Part shown: in pieces, positions 15,997 through 25,515 of the stretch
How the letters are laid out: each line of letters opens with the position of its first letter
Numbering within the stretch: position 1 is the first letter of the stretch
Assembly (NCBI GenBank): GCA_041649015.1
Contig: JBAZNU010000002.1
Location: 496,001-560,000, forward strand
Direction: 5' to 3'
Length of the DNA: 64,000 bases
Source of the DNA: Ignavibacteria bacterium
GTDB lineage: Bacteria; Bacteroidota; Ignavibacteria; Tepidaquicellales; Tepidaquicellaceae
The notes under the pieces: model-generated
Told to the model about the DNA's origin: nothing
Databases searched by the model: none
Seen by the model: the letters and a program-made list of their open reading frames with translations, nothing else
Made by a program: the position numbers and the translations under genes

Positions 15997-18663
15997 ATGA
16001 ACTCGTATAAAAGCTCAAAAGGACCGCACTCAAAAAATAGTTCACAGAATAAAGAAAATTCAGAACTCTATGCTGCTTTGGAGATGTTTTTCACAAAGAG
16101 TACAGACCTAATGTGCATAATTGATTCGAACGAATATTTTCAGCTGCTTAATCCGGCATGGGAGAATGTATTAGGTTATTCGAATGAGGAGCTGAAGAGC
16201 AAACCTTACTACGAATTTATTCATCCTGATGACGTTCAATGGACCAGAGAATTAGCTGAAGAGGATGCAAAAGCCGGTGCATCTGTTACAAGTTTAATAA
16301 ACAGATACGTAGCAAAGAACGGCTCGATTGTCTGGCTCGAATGGAAAGCATCGATGTTTCAAGACGGTATCTCGGGTTGTGCTGTTGCGAGAGATATTAC
16401 GGAAAAAGTTATAGCCGATGCGAATTCCAGGAATGAGAAAGAAAGGTTTTACCGTTCATTCAATCTACCGTTAATAGGCTCTGCAATTACGTCGGTAGAC
16501 AAACAATGGCTCGAAGTGAATTCAGAACTGCAAAAGATGTTCGGCTATACAAAAGAAGAGTTAAACAAATTAACCTGGGCTGAATTAACGCATCCCGAAG
16601 ACCTGCAAAAAGATGTTGATCAGTACTACAGGCTGTTTACGGGAGAAATAAACAAGTATTCTCTCGAGAAAAGATTCATTAAGAAAAACGGGGATATAAT
16701 CTGGACGATAATGTCTGCCGGATGCGTAAGGAAAGAGAACGGCGATGTTGACTACATAGTTGCAAAGCTACAGGATATTACATCCCGCAAGAAAGCTGAG
16801 CTCCTGCTTGAAACGAGTGAAGAAAGGTTCCGCAGGGTAATTGATGCAACGGAAGATATTATTTTAAGATACGGAAAGAATTTCAAAATCCTTTACGTAA
16901 ATCCGTCCATAAAGAAATTCTGTAAACCATCTAATGATGAGGTCAAAGACAATTCAGATGAAAGCAAAGCCATCGAAGAGATTACAAAAGCATTGCGCAC
17001 TGAAATTAAGAATGTGTTTGATAAAGGGAAGTCCGATAAGGTGATAAAAGAAATGAAATGCGGCGATGATGAATTTGTATTCCAGTGTTTCATAGTACCT
17101 GATTCTGATGAATCGGGAGAAATAACGTCGGTACTGACTACATTAAGAGATGTAACAGAAATTCACAGGGCAAATGAATACATAAAAGAGCAGGCAGAGT
17201 TTCTTGATAACATCGTTAAAGGTGCAAGCATAGGTTCGTGGGAATGGAACATTCAAACTGGAGATGTGAAGATAAACGAAAGATTCGCTGAAATATTAGG
17301 TTATAAGCGGAGTGAACTTGAACCCTTCAATATTGATAATTGGGGGAAATACTTACATACCGAGGATAATAAGACAGCAAAAGCCGCAATCGAAAGAATT
17401 CTTAGCAACGTTACGTCTGAATTCAGGCAAGAAAGCAGGATGAAGCATAAGAACGGGAAATTGGTATGGGTGCTCGATATCGGTAAAGTTGTGAAATGGA
17501 GTCCCGTCAAGAAACCGTTAATAATGGCAGGAATAATCATCGATATAACTGTCAGAAAGAATGCTGAAAAGGCACTGAAAGAGCAGGAAAAACTGTTTCA
17601 TGATATATTTGAAATCCATGATGTGATAAAAATAATCATTGAACCCGGAACGGGAAACATCTTTCAAGCGAATTTAGCAGCGTGTAAATTTTACGGATAT
17701 GAAAAAGATGAGCTGGAAAGGATGAATATAAAGGATATTTTCCTTGTTAGCGATGAGGATATAAGGAAAATGATTAATAATATCAAGGAGGAGGAGATAA
17801 AAGAACACAGGTTCAAGTTAAAGCTTTCTTCAGGAAAAGTCAGAGAGGCGGAGGTCTATTCAAGTCAAATACTAAAAGGCGAACGGCCACTGATATTTTC
17901 AATAATTATTGATGTTACGGATAAGAATAAAGCTCAGCACGATCTGAAGGAAAGCGAAATGAACCTCAGGAAATCGAATGAAGAAAAGGACAAGCTATTT
18001 TCAATTATTGCACATGACCTACGCGGACCATTAGGCAGCTTCATGAATTTATCAGAATTAATAAGCGAATCACTGCCTACGCTTACGAGAGAAGAATTAA
18101 GCAATTTCATTAACATAATGAAAGGTTCCGCTTCAAGCGTATATGACCTGCTTGACAATCTTCTCGAATGGTCGATGGTAAAAAGAGGAATGGTTGAAGC
18201 AGAGAAGAAACGATCAGGACTTCTGAATGTACTGGAGCCGACTTTAAAGAACCTGAAGGCAGAAGCCACGGCAAAGGAAATAAAATTCAATTATTCCGTT
18301 CCGAATAATCTGACTATATTTACGGACGATAGAATGCTGAACATAATAATAAGAAATTTCGGAGCGAATGCGGTGAAGTTTACTCCTCATAAAGGCGAAA
18401 TTAACGTGACCGCTTCAAAACAAAACGAGAATGAGATAATAATTTCAGTCACGGATAACGGAATTGGAATGAGTAAAGATATGATTAAAGACCTCTTCAA
18501 AATAGATGCACAAACAGGCCGCAAGGGCACTGATAATGAGCCAACAAACGGATTAGGGTTGATATTGTGCAAAGAATTTGCGGACAAGTTAAACGCAAAG
18601 ATACTGATTTCAAGTGAAGAAAATAATGGGAGCACATTTTCGATAGTATTGTCTGAAAATTAA
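15997..18663 (+). CDS. orphan multi-PAS sensor histidine kinase
   Basis: An 888-residue cytosolic kinase without membrane segments. Five PAS domains follow each other at roughly 28-138, 150-262, 275-390, 400-525 and 530-645, several ending in the DIT or DVT motif typical of PAS/PAC ends. HisKA follows, with phospho-acceptor His673 in IIAHDLRGPLGS. The ATPase domain has an N-box (RNFGANAVKFTP), G1 (DNGIGMS) and G2 (NGLGLILCKEFAD). No receiver domain or response regulator is present nearby, so its output partner is elsewhere. No haem- or flavin-binding signature is obvious in the PAS domains. Confidence 0.94.
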   Translation: MNSYKSSKGPHSKNSSQNKENSELYAALEMFFTKSTDLMCIIDSNEYFQLLNPAWENVLGYSNEELKSKPYYEFIHPDDVQWTRELAEEDAKAGASVTSLINRYVAKNGSIVWLEWKASMFQDGISGCAVARDITEKVIADANSRNEKERFYRSFNLPLIGSAITSVDKQWLEVNSELQKMFGYTKEELNKLTWAELTHPEDLQKDVDQYYRLFTGEINKYSLEKRFIKKNGDIIWTIMSAGCVRKENGDVDYIVAKLQDITSRKKAELLLETSEERFRRVIDATEDIILRYGKNFKILYVNPSIKKFCKPSNDEVKDNSDESKAIEEITKALRTEIKNVFDKGKSDKVIKEMKCGDDEFVFQCFIVPDSDESGEITSVLTTLRDVTEIHRANEYIKEQAEFLDNIVKGASIGSWEWNIQTGDVKINERFAEILGYKRSELEPFNIDNWGKYLHTEDNKTAKAAIERILSNVTSEFRQESRMKHKNGKLVWVLDIGKVVKWSPVKKPLIMAGIIIDITVRKNAEKALKEQEKLFHDIFEIHDVIKIIIEPGTGNIFQANLAACKFYGYEKDELERMNIKDIFLVSDEDIRKMINNIKEEEIKEHRFKLKLSSGKVREAEVYSSQILKGERPLIFSIIIDVTDKNKAQHDLKESEMNLRKSNEEKDKLFSIIAHDLRGPLGSFMNLSELISESLPTLTREELSNFINIMKGSASSVYDLLDNLLEWSMVKRGMVEAEKKRSGLLNVLEPTLKNLKAEATAKEIKFNYSVPNNLTIFTDDRMLNIIIRNFGANAVKFTPHKGEINVTASKQNENEIIISVTDNGIGMSKDMIKDLFKIDAQTGRKGTDNEPTNGLGLILCKEFADKLNAKILISSEENNGSTFSIVLSEN

Positions 18664-19014
18664 ATGGGTATGGAAGATAATACTGATAGAAGGGATTAAT
18701 GATAATGATATGCCGCCACTACGGAACTGTAAAACATTAGAATCCAGTACAAAATATATTAAATTGCCGTATTCCAGATTTTGCCGGTTTTTATCTTAAA
18801 TCAAAAATTTTACAGCAGAAGCTTAAAAACAATACCGGGAATCGATAAGATTCCCGGCTTAAAAGTAAACCTGCGATTGTCAGTCCAAGAAAACAATCGA
18901 AAATGATAAACGGAGTTAGAATTAAGAATAACTGACCTGAGAATCTTCGACTTCCACAGGAATGACAAATAATTAAAACTTACAAGAATAAATTATTAGA
19001 AATTGATTTTAATT
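18664..19014. other. intergenic region between convergent genes
   Basis: Contains the hairpin at 18835-18857. Near 18945-18970 there is a remnant reading CTTCCACAGGAATGACAAAT, of the intergenic GTCATTCC repeat type. Nothing else is seen. Confidence 0.5.
18823..18860 (-). terminator. hairpin, probable terminator of htrA
   Basis: CCGGGAATC GATAA GATTCCCGG is a perfect 9-bp stem (18835-18857). Read on the - strand it is followed by TATTGTTTTT, so it should end the leftward htrA transcript. The + side lacks a good T run. Confidence 0.7.
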
Positions 19015-20211
19015 TTATTTATTTGCGGTCAGTTTCATCTCGATTTCCTTTTCGCTGCCACTCCTGATAACCTTTAGTTTAAGCAAGTCCCCTACCCTAA
19101 GGTCATTCACTTCTGTAATTAAGTCCTGCTCATTCCTTATCATAATTCCGTTTGCCGATATAATCACATCCTCGGGCTTCAGACCGGCATCGTCAGAAAT
19201 ACTTCCTCTCTGCACCTGAGTAACAACTACACCGTTCTTATTTTCGAGACCGAGATACTTTGCTATCTGGTCATCAATTCCCTGAATCCTGAATCCGACA
19301 TTATAATTTCTGTCAATCTTGCCGCTTGATTTCAGCTCATCAAGTATTGCTTTAACACGGTTTATTGAAATCGAAAATCCCACGCCTATACTCCCCTGAC
19401 TGAACTGTCCGCCTGTATAAATAATCGTATTCATTCCTATTACTTCACCGTCTGCATTTATAAGAGGTCCGCCTGAATTACCGCTATTGATTGAAGCGTC
19501 CGTTTGAATCATATCCTTGTATGCACGTTTCTGGTCTGCGGTTACTTTCATGTTAAGAGCACTGACAACTCCCACCGTAACAGTCGGTTTGTCATTTATT
19601 TCAAAAAGTCCAAATGGATTTCCAAGTGCAATTACCCATTCTCCGATAATAATATTGTCAGAGTTTCCGAACTTTACGGAAGGAAGTCCTGACTTATTAA
19701 TCTTAAGAAGTGCAACGTCTGAAACAGGGTCGGAACCGATAAGCTTTGCCTCAACCGTTTCGCCCGTTGTCAGTGTAACTGAAATCTTCGTCGCATTTCC
19801 CGCAACGTGGTCATTCGTCAGAATGTATCCATCTTCAGAAACGATAAACCCAGAGCCCAGCCCGCGAATTGTCTGCCTTTGCGGCGCCATCTCTCCGAAG
19901 AACTGCCTGAAGAAGGGGTCGTTCATAAACGGGTCTCTCACTTCCCGAACTTCTTCAACGTTAATACCTACTATTGTGTTGCTGACTTTTTCGATTGCAA
20001 GCGTAATCGCCGTCTGCCTGTCCTGACTTATCTGTTCATTCTTCTGTGTTTTATCAAATGCAGCTGTGTTAAGATTATTCGGTGACTGCTTAAAAAACTT
20101 AGTAAACAGCACACCTCCTGCTATAACTCCTGTAATTAACAAAAGCACTGCAACAACTGCCGCCGTTACTTTTACCTTAACTGAATTTGCATTAATACTT
20201 AATGTTGACAT
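19015..20211 (-). CDS. HtrA/DegP-family serine protease
   Basis: A 398-residue envelope protease. A membrane anchor or uncleaved signal lies at about residues 12-36. The trypsin-like domain shows the triad in order: His in LTNDHVAGN, Asp in SDPVSDVALLKI and Ser in INSGNSGGPL. One PDZ domain fills about residues 295-395 (NGVVVTQVQRGSISDDAGLK). With one PDZ and an anchor it is closer in layout to DegS/HtrA than to two-PDZ DegP. It degrades misfolded envelope proteins. It starts five bases after the transketolase gene, so the two share a transcript. Confidence 0.94.
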   Translation of the reverse strand: MSTLSINANSVKVKVTAAVVAVLLLITGVIAGGVLFTKFFKQSPNNLNTAAFDKTQKNEQISQDRQTAITLAIEKVSNTIVGINVEEVREVRDPFMNDPFFRQFFGEMAPQRQTIRGLGSGFIVSEDGYILTNDHVAGNATKISVTLTTGETVEAKLIGSDPVSDVALLKINKSGLPSVKFGNSDNIIIGEWVIALGNPFGLFEINDKPTVTVGVVSALNMKVTADQKRAYKDMIQTDASINSGNSGGPLINADGEVIGMNTIIYTGGQFSQGSIGVGFSISINRVKAILDELKSSGKIDRNYNVGFRIQGIDDQIAKYLGLENKNGVVVTQVQRGSISDDAGLKPEDVIISANGIMIRNEQDLITEVNDLRVGDLLKLKVIRSGSEKEIEMKLTANK

Positions 20212-20216
20212 AGTTT

Positions 20217-21221
20217 TTATTTACTTAAATGTTTTTTAACTTTTCTGATAATTTCTTCATCATTTATTTTATATTTACGCATAAGTTCTTCCATTGTTCC
20301 GCTCTCGCCGAATGTATCCTCAACCGCAACGTAATCCATCTGTGTAGGTCTGTGTAAAGAAAGGACCTCTGAAACCGCTCCGTAAAGCCCGCTCTGCTTC
20401 TGATGGTCTTCACAGGTAATTACTAAATTTGTTTCTTCCGCTGCCTTTACCAATGCCTCAACATCAATCGGTTTTATCGTGTGAATATTTATCACCTTTG
20501 CATTTATTCCATCCTTCTCAAGCTCTTTCGCCGCCTTCAAAGCTTCCCAAACCAAAAGCCCGCTCGCAACAAGAGTTACATCCTTGCCTTCCCTGAGTAT
20601 CTGAGCCTTTCCGAGTTCAAACTCTTCATTTACATTGGTAAAATTCGGAGTTTTATCCCTGTAGAACCTAACGTAAAAAGGACCTTCGGTCTCAACGCAT
20701 TTCATAATTGCTTTATACGTCTGATTGTAATCGCAGGGCGTAACAACAGTCATGTGAGGAAGAAGTCTCATCAAACCGACATCTTCAAGCGACTGATGTG
20801 TTGCACCGTCAGGACCAACCGAAATACCGCAATGCGAGGCACAAATCTTCACGTTCATTTCACTGTAAGCAATCGACTGGCGAATCTGGTCGAAAGGTCT
20901 TCCCGTCGCAAACTCACCGTATGCAGAGGCAATCGGAATCTTACCCGCAACCGCTAAACCCGCTGCAACGCCCATCATATCAGCTTCCGCAATCCCTACC
21001 GAAAAGAACCTGTCAGGATAAGCATCACGGAAAGCATTCACTTTAACGGAACCGGAAACGTCGCCACCCAGCACAACTACATTCGGGTTTGTCTTTCCAA
21101 GCTCCATCAGTGCATCCGAAAACGCCTGACGTGTTTCTTTCATATCAGGATTTGCAAGATTAATATGTTCAACCTTTTTATCTTTTGGTTTCAAATCAGA
21201 TTTTTCAGTATGTAATTTCAT
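20217..21221 (-). CDS. transketolase, C-terminal subunit
   Basis: A 334-residue protein equal to the second half of transketolase: the pyrimidine-binding domain (about 30-195) and transketolase C-terminal domain (about 205-330). The catalytic Glu that activates thiamine diphosphate is in FFSVGIAEADMMG. The diphosphate-binding half is missing and no separate gene for it lies upstream here. Split transketolases are known in many bacteria and archaea, usually with the two genes adjacent. It is followed by htrA after five bases. Confidence 0.88.
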   Translation of the reverse strand: MKLHTEKSDLKPKDKKVEHINLANPDMKETRQAFSDALMELGKTNPNVVVLGGDVSGSVKVNAFRDAYPDRFFSVGIAEADMMGVAAGLAVAGKIPIASAYGEFATGRPFDQIRQSIAYSEMNVKICASHCGISVGPDGATHQSLEDVGLMRLLPHMTVVTPCDYNQTYKAIMKCVETEGPFYVRFYRDKTPNFTNVNEEFELGKAQILREGKDVTLVASGLLVWEALKAAKELEKDGINAKVINIHTIKPIDVEALVKAAEETNLVITCEDHQKQSGLYGAVSEVLSLHRPTQMDYVAVEDTFGESGTMEELMRKYKINDEEIIRKVKKHLSK

Positions 21222-21372
21222 TCAAAATATAGTTTAATAATTTATAAAATTCGTAAAATTGTAGAAAATTTTAAAGTCGAAAGAGACGATAATATAACAT
21301 ATAATTAGTATTAATAAATCCGTATTCAAGTAAATTTCCCGTACTTTCTCCCCTTCCCTGTCTCTATTTGTC

Positions 21373-21397
21373 ATTCCATCATGTTTGTAGATGGAAT
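21373..21397. repeat. short inverted repeat of GTCATTCC type
   Basis: ATTCCATC and GATGGAAT are perfect 8-bp arms around a 9-base loop, within TTTGTCATTCCATC and GGAATCCAGGAATGG. Palindromic GTCATTCC...GGAATC elements are common in intergenic DNA of many bacteria. Confidence 0.6.
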
Positions 21398-21490
21398 CCA
21401 GGAATGGAACAAATATTTTAAACAAAATTGCTCTTAGTGTAACTCAAATCGTAAATGTGATCCGGCGTACTTCCAGTTTGAGGAAAAAGT

Positions 21491-21741
21491 GAATCCCCGA
21501 TAAAAACATTCTTGAACGACAAAAAAATAAGGGAAGAACGGCAAGAGTGATGGATGCATTACTCTTTGTGGAGGTGATGTGATTAGATCCCCGATAAAAG
21601 CATTCGAGGATGACAAAGAAAGGAAAAGCAGAAAAAAGGATGTACGCCACGGCGCATCTTTGGTTTGCATTACCCTTTGTGGAAATGATGTGATTAGATC
21701 CCCGATAAAAACATTCGGGGATGACAAAAAAAGGGAAAGAG
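21491..21741. repeat. dispersed direct repeat, two full copies and one partial copy
   Basis: Full units at 21556-21629 and 21667-21741 (offset 111 bases) share GCATTACYCTTTGTGGA, then TGATGTGATTAGATCCCCGA and a CATTCG.GGATGACAAA tail. A partial copy starts at 21491. The core CCCCGA N9 TCGGGG can form a hairpin in the third copy and is damaged in the others. A further partial copy lies at 24241-24300. Confidence 0.85.
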
Positions 21742-21886
21742 CGGCAAACAGGATGGGTGCATTACCTAAAAAAGAGCAGGCGGGAATAAAAACAGGGGTA
21801 GATTTTGTTTTGATAAAAAAGTACTTGTATAAGTATCTTGGAAGAAGAGCATATCTCCCCTATTAGGCTTTTGGGGTATGACAAAT

Positions 21887-21918
21887 TAAAAAGGTATCTG
21901 CGCAGAAGCGCAGATACC
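21887..21918 (-). terminator. terminator of the Kelch protein gene
   Basis: GGTATCTGCGC and GCGCAGATACC form a perfect 11-bp stem with an AGAA loop on the + strand. On the - strand the hairpin is followed by TTTTTAATTT, 83 bases after the stop of the leftward gene. Confidence 0.85.
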
Positions 21919-22000
21919 CGAGATTTTTGCAAACTTTGGAAATATGATAAATTATGGACTATTTAAAATAAGGTCCATATAGAAACCATATTATTAAATA

Positions 22001-23983
22001 TTATTTGATTAATAACATACGTTTTGTATCGCTGAAGTGTCCTGCCCTCATTTGATAGAAGTAAGCACCGCTTGATAAATTATGACCATTGAAATCATAG
22101 GTATAAGTGCCCGGTGATTTAACTTCTTCAACGAGGACTTTCACTAATCTTCCGGTGATATCATATACTTTTAAATTCACAAGACCTTGCACCGCTACAG
22201 TATATGTAATTTTAGTCACCGGATTAAACGGATTAGGATAATTCTGGTATAACTTATATGTTTCGGGTGTTGAGGTAACATTATTACCGTTATTAGTAAT
22301 AATACATCCGAGAGAATCAGTAAGACAAAAGAGTTTTGTTGTTGTTACCGTTGATGGATAGAATCCTCCCGGTATCCAGATTTTCACTTTGTTATTGACT
22401 ATACTTGAAGAAATTGTTCCCCAGTAGTTTGATGCAGAATTACTTCCTCTTCCTGTTAATATAGTCGGAAGCCACATAGAATCGGATACACTCCAGATAT
22501 AAATCGAATCCTGTGCAGACGCTCCCGGTGTGCTTTCGCCCGCAACGAAATAGAATCTGTTATTAACTGCATGTCCTCCGGGTCTTGAATTTCCCGTGCC
22601 GCGGACAGGAACGTCTACTGATTGCGTCCAGATAATATTTTCAGCAGTATTTCCGATTGTTCCAATCCAGAAATCCTTTCTGAAAGTTCCTGAATATCCG
22701 GCCGCTACAAATAATTTATTTCCCTGTATTCCACCTGCAAAAGATCTTCTGCCGTTTCCGGAGGGTAATGAGTCGGTAGCTCTGCTCCATGTGTCTGAGT
22801 TTGGTCTATAGATTTGAATACCTTTATAATAGGTACTCCAACCGCCCATCATGCAAAATATAACACTATCACCCCAGGATTCAGCGACATTTCCCGTAAC
22901 AGGAGTTGGTATATTCGCAACAGCAGTCCATCCCGATACAACATCGTATTTATAGACTATATTATCGGCTGCACCGGTTAGCGTAATACTTCCGCCTCCT
23001 ATATAATAAAGATTATTTCCGCATTTGACAAGATCGCCGCCTACTTTTGGAGTTGGCAAATCCCTGCCCGGGCTCCAGACGCCTGTATTTACGGCGTACC
23101 TTGTAACAGTAGTGCTTGCGGCAGGATTTGTCCCTGAACCAACAATAATTGAACCGCCCGCAATGTAAAGTGTATCGCCAAGCGTTGCTGAGGCATGTCC
23201 CCCAAGAGCTCCGCCTGAATATTGCGGAATCAGACCGTAATCACAAACATTAGAAGGGTCAACTAAACTTCCGGCAACGGGAAGTTCGACGTTCCATGTA
23301 GCTGCAATTTCTACAGAGCTTAGTGCACGATTATAAAATCTAAATTCATCCAATAAAGAACCCACAGGAATACTATTTGCAGTTCCATAACTCCCTACTT
23401 TAAACGGAACGATTGCATTCAGGTTTAGCGGTGCTTGCAGCACTGATGACTGGAATGCACCATTTAGATAACAGGATATTGTGGCTGTAACAGAATCATA
23501 GACGAAATGGACCACGCTTGGTCCAGGCAATACTCCGGTAACGTTTACATTTGTTATACCATTGCCTCGAAGCGTGATATTGCTCGTACCCGCTGCACCA
23601 TTTGTAAAACATCTGAAACTTGTTGTAATATCATTGCCAAATAAATAAGAAGTACCCGAGGTAATGTTACTAATCCACAGCGAAATTGTCCAGCTTGAGG
23701 TTCCAAGGTTCATATTCCATCCGGAATTAACATGAGTGGAAGTTCCAGTTCCGCCGTTACCAAGCAAGGCATTACCAAACTGTCCCCCGCTCCCCATTGA
23801 CATGTTTGATAACTGGGCATCAGTGAAGCCCTGTCCCGGAACTGCCAGATTAGGGGTAGTTGTGGTACCCGTATTAAATTTGTAATAAAGAATTTCGGGG
23901 ACTGAATAAGATTGAGAATAAAGGTTTGAAAAGATGAATGTAACAAAGAAAACAAGCAAAAAAAGTGTTTTAAAGTTTTTCAT
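22001..23983 (-). CDS. secreted LamG/Kelch-repeat protein with type IX sorting domain
   Basis: A 660-residue exported protein. Residues 1-23 are a signal peptide. About 25-235 form a LamG/concanavalin-like beta-sandwich (SWTISLWIS, LLDEFRFYNRALSSVEIA). About 245-560 hold Kelch-type propeller blades, seen as spaced Gly-Gly pairs (LYIAGGS, LYYIGGGS, VIFCMMGGWS). The last 80 residues are a type A C-terminal sorting domain: YKLYQNYPNPFNPVTKITY, VYDITGRLVKVLV and a final KRMLLIK. It should cross the outer membrane by the type IX system. A role in adhesion or glycan binding is a guess. Confidence 0.9.
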   Translation of the reverse strand: MKNFKTLFLLVFFVTFIFSNLYSQSYSVPEILYYKFNTGTTTTPNLAVPGQGFTDAQLSNMSMGSGGQFGNALLGNGGTGTSTHVNSGWNMNLGTSSWTISLWISNITSGTSYLFGNDITTSFRCFTNGAAGTSNITLRGNGITNVNVTGVLPGPSVVHFVYDSVTATISCYLNGAFQSSVLQAPLNLNAIVPFKVGSYGTANSIPVGSLLDEFRFYNRALSSVEIAATWNVELPVAGSLVDPSNVCDYGLIPQYSGGALGGHASATLGDTLYIAGGSIIVGSGTNPAASTTVTRYAVNTGVWSPGRDLPTPKVGGDLVKCGNNLYYIGGGSITLTGAADNIVYKYDVVSGWTAVANIPTPVTGNVAESWGDSVIFCMMGGWSTYYKGIQIYRPNSDTWSRATDSLPSGNGRRSFAGGIQGNKLFVAAGYSGTFRKDFWIGTIGNTAENIIWTQSVDVPVRGTGNSRPGGHAVNNRFYFVAGESTPGASAQDSIYIWSVSDSMWLPTILTGRGSNSASNYWGTISSSIVNNKVKIWIPGGFYPSTVTTTKLFCLTDSLGCIITNNGNNVTSTPETYKLYQNYPNPFNPVTKITYTVAVQGLVNLKVYDITGRLVKVLVEEVKSPGTYTYDFNGHNLSSGAYFYQMRAGHFSDTKRMLLIK

Positions 23984-24240
23984 AATATAAATTTTAGTTA
24001 AGAAAGAATTCTATAAAAATTTATTTATATATTTGCTCTTAAGTTTAAACACGGTCAGGTCAAGATGTGGTAATGTAAACTGAGTAAAAATATCTTCTAT
24101 GAAAGAACGTTATATTCTATTGGTGACAATATAATTATAAATGTAGTAAGTAATATTCAAAAATCAAATGGAAAAAGGTATGAGGGCGGTTATGAGTCAC
24201 AATAAAAAGAATCGGGACGCACAGAACGCACAGTCAAGTG

Positions 24241-24300
24241 CTGAAAGAAAAAGAAAAGCAGCAAGCAGGATGGAGGCATTACCCTTTGTGGAAGTGATGG
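24241..24300. repeat. partial copy of the 21.5-kb dispersed repeat
   Basis: GGCATTACCCTTTGTGGAAG and the preceding AAAGAAAAGCAG...AGGATGG match the units at 21556-21741. Confidence 0.75.
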
Positions 24301-24385
24301 AGTTATGAAGTGATGGAGTGAAGGAGTGAAGGAGTTATTGAGTGAGGAGGCTATGGAGTTATGAGGTTATGGAGTTATGAAGAGC
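24295..24385. repeat. low-complexity GGAGT/TATGAAG tract
   Basis: Imperfect repeats of TGATGGAGT, TATGGAGT, GAAGGAGT and TTATGAAG over about 90 bases, strongly purine-biased on the + strand. It resembles slippage-grown simple sequence and abuts the repeat remnant. Confidence 0.7.
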
Positions 24386-24454
24386 AGGAAGCAAGATTTA
24401 TGCTTTATCATTTTTATTGGAGTATTCATTAATTAATTTGGGGAAAATAATTTT

Positions 24455-25513
24455 ATGGATGAAAATAAAGTGCGGTTGACGCAAATGGTTTCGACGGCGG
24501 GGTGTGCAGCTAAGATTTTTCCGTATGTGCTGAAGGATGCACTGAAGGATGTGGATTGGTTTAGGGATGAGAATGTTATAGTGGGATTTGACGGGGCCGA
24601 CGATGCCGGGGTTTATAGGATTTCGGAGGAGCTTGCTCTTATTCATACGACTGACTTTTTCACGCCTGTGGTTGATGACCCGTTTACATACGGGAAGATA
24701 GCAGCGGCGAATTCTCTGAGCGATGTTTACGCTATGGGCGGGACACCGCTGAACGCACTGAATATCGTTGCTTTTCCGCAGAAGCAGGATTTAGCGATTC
24801 TGAAAGATATTCTCGCTGGAGGTGCCGAAAAAGCACGTGAGGCAAGATGCCCAATAATCGGGGGTCATTCGGTTGATATTGAGAATATTCTTTACGGCCT
24901 TGCGGTTACGGGTACGATTAATCCGAATTATATTAAAGGCAATGATACGGCAAAACAGGGCGACGCTCTTATTCTTACAAAAGCACTTGGGACGGGTGTT
25001 CTGAATAATGCAGTGAAGTACGCAAGACCCGAACAACATTTTATTGATGAGCTAATTGATTCGATGTGCCGTCTGAATCGAGACTCCGCAGCCGCAATGG
25101 TAAAGCACGGAGCGAATGCCTGCACAGATGTTACGGGATTCGGTCTCGCGGGTCATGCAATGCAACTCGCGAAAGCATCGAATGCTGTTCTTAATTTTTA
25201 TGTGAATGAACTTCCACTTTTAAGGGGTGCGCTCTGGGCTGTGGGTGAGAAGCTGTTAACACGCGGGGATAAGTCGAATAGAATATACACGAATGAATTC
25301 GTTGTTAATAAAGGTACAGTCAACACACAAAAAGAGCATCTGCTTTACGACCCGCAGACTTCGGGAGGGTTGCTGGTATCAATTACTGAATCACGAGCTG
25401 AACAACTATTGAAGGAGATTGCAGATAACGGAGATGAGGCGGCAAGGATTGTGGGTTACGTCACGGTTCCCGATAATGATAGTAAAGCGGGTACAATTGT
25501 ATTTAATTTCTGA
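24455..25513 (+). CDS. selD: selenide, water dikinase (selenophosphate synthetase)
   Basis: SelD makes selenophosphate from selenide and ATP. The 352-residue length fits. The N-terminus RLTQMVSTAGCAAKIFPYVL carries the catalytic Cys and Lys of the family's GC-x-x-K motif; the second Cys seen in E. coli is Ala here. GFDGADDAGVYRI supplies metal-binding Asp, and TTDFFTPVVDDPFTYGKIAA is the nucleotide-site signature. The Gly-rich DVTGFGLAGHAMQLA and YDPQTSGGLLVSI follow. The mnmH gene starts after a two-base gap, so the selenophosphate is at least meant for tRNA selenation. Confidence 0.96.
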   Translation: MDENKVRLTQMVSTAGCAAKIFPYVLKDALKDVDWFRDENVIVGFDGADDAGVYRISEELALIHTTDFFTPVVDDPFTYGKIAAANSLSDVYAMGGTPLNALNIVAFPQKQDLAILKDILAGGAEKAREARCPIIGGHSVDIENILYGLAVTGTINPNYIKGNDTAKQGDALILTKALGTGVLNNAVKYARPEQHFIDELIDSMCRLNRDSAAAMVKHGANACTDVTGFGLAGHAMQLAKASNAVLNFYVNELPLLRGALWAVGEKLLTRGDKSNRIYTNEFVVNKGTVNTQKEHLLYDPQTSGGLLVSITESRAEQLLKEIADNGDEAARIVGYVTVPDNDSKAGTIVFNF

Positions 25514-25515
25514 GA

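Larger units (their letters stand above)
21222..22000. other. repeat-rich non-coding region
   Basis: Lies between the transketolase gene and the secreted Kelch protein. It holds an inverted repeat at 21373-21397, a direct repeat array at 21491-21741 and a terminator at 21893-21918. Open frames here follow the repeats in several frames on both strands and are not taken as genes. Confidence 0.75.
23984..24454. other. non-coding region with repeat remnant and low-complexity tract
   Basis: Divergent spacer between the secreted protein (-) and selD (+). It holds a partial copy of the dispersed repeat (24241-24300) and a purine-rich simple-sequence tract (24295-24385). ACGCACAGAACGCACAG at 24217-24235 recalls the CACAGAG-type repeats. 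No RNA gene is recognised. Confidence 0.6.

Noticed and set aside
17934..18290. 118-codon open frame antisense to the sensor kinase
   Set aside because: Covers the HisKA region of a well-supported gene.
19517..20026. 169-codon open frame antisense to htrA
   Set aside because: Lies wholly inside a protease gene with an intact catalytic triad; the open frame follows from codon bias.
21234..21425. 63-codon open frame on the - strand
   Set aside because: No ribosome site, very AT-rich Phe/Ile/Tyr translation, no family, and it overlaps an intergenic inverted repeat.
21434..21727. Open frames on the - strand with FIGDLITS-like repeats
   Set aside because: They translate the dispersed DNA repeat in several frames; the repetition is in the DNA and not a protein feature.
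21491..21741. Possible CRISPR array
   Set aside because: Only two full units and one partial unit, 111-base period, imperfect repeats that extend into the spacer, and no cas genes.
21579..21866. Open frame on the + strand across the same repeats
   Set aside because: Same repeat DNA, low-complexity Lys/Arg translation, no ribosome site, no family.
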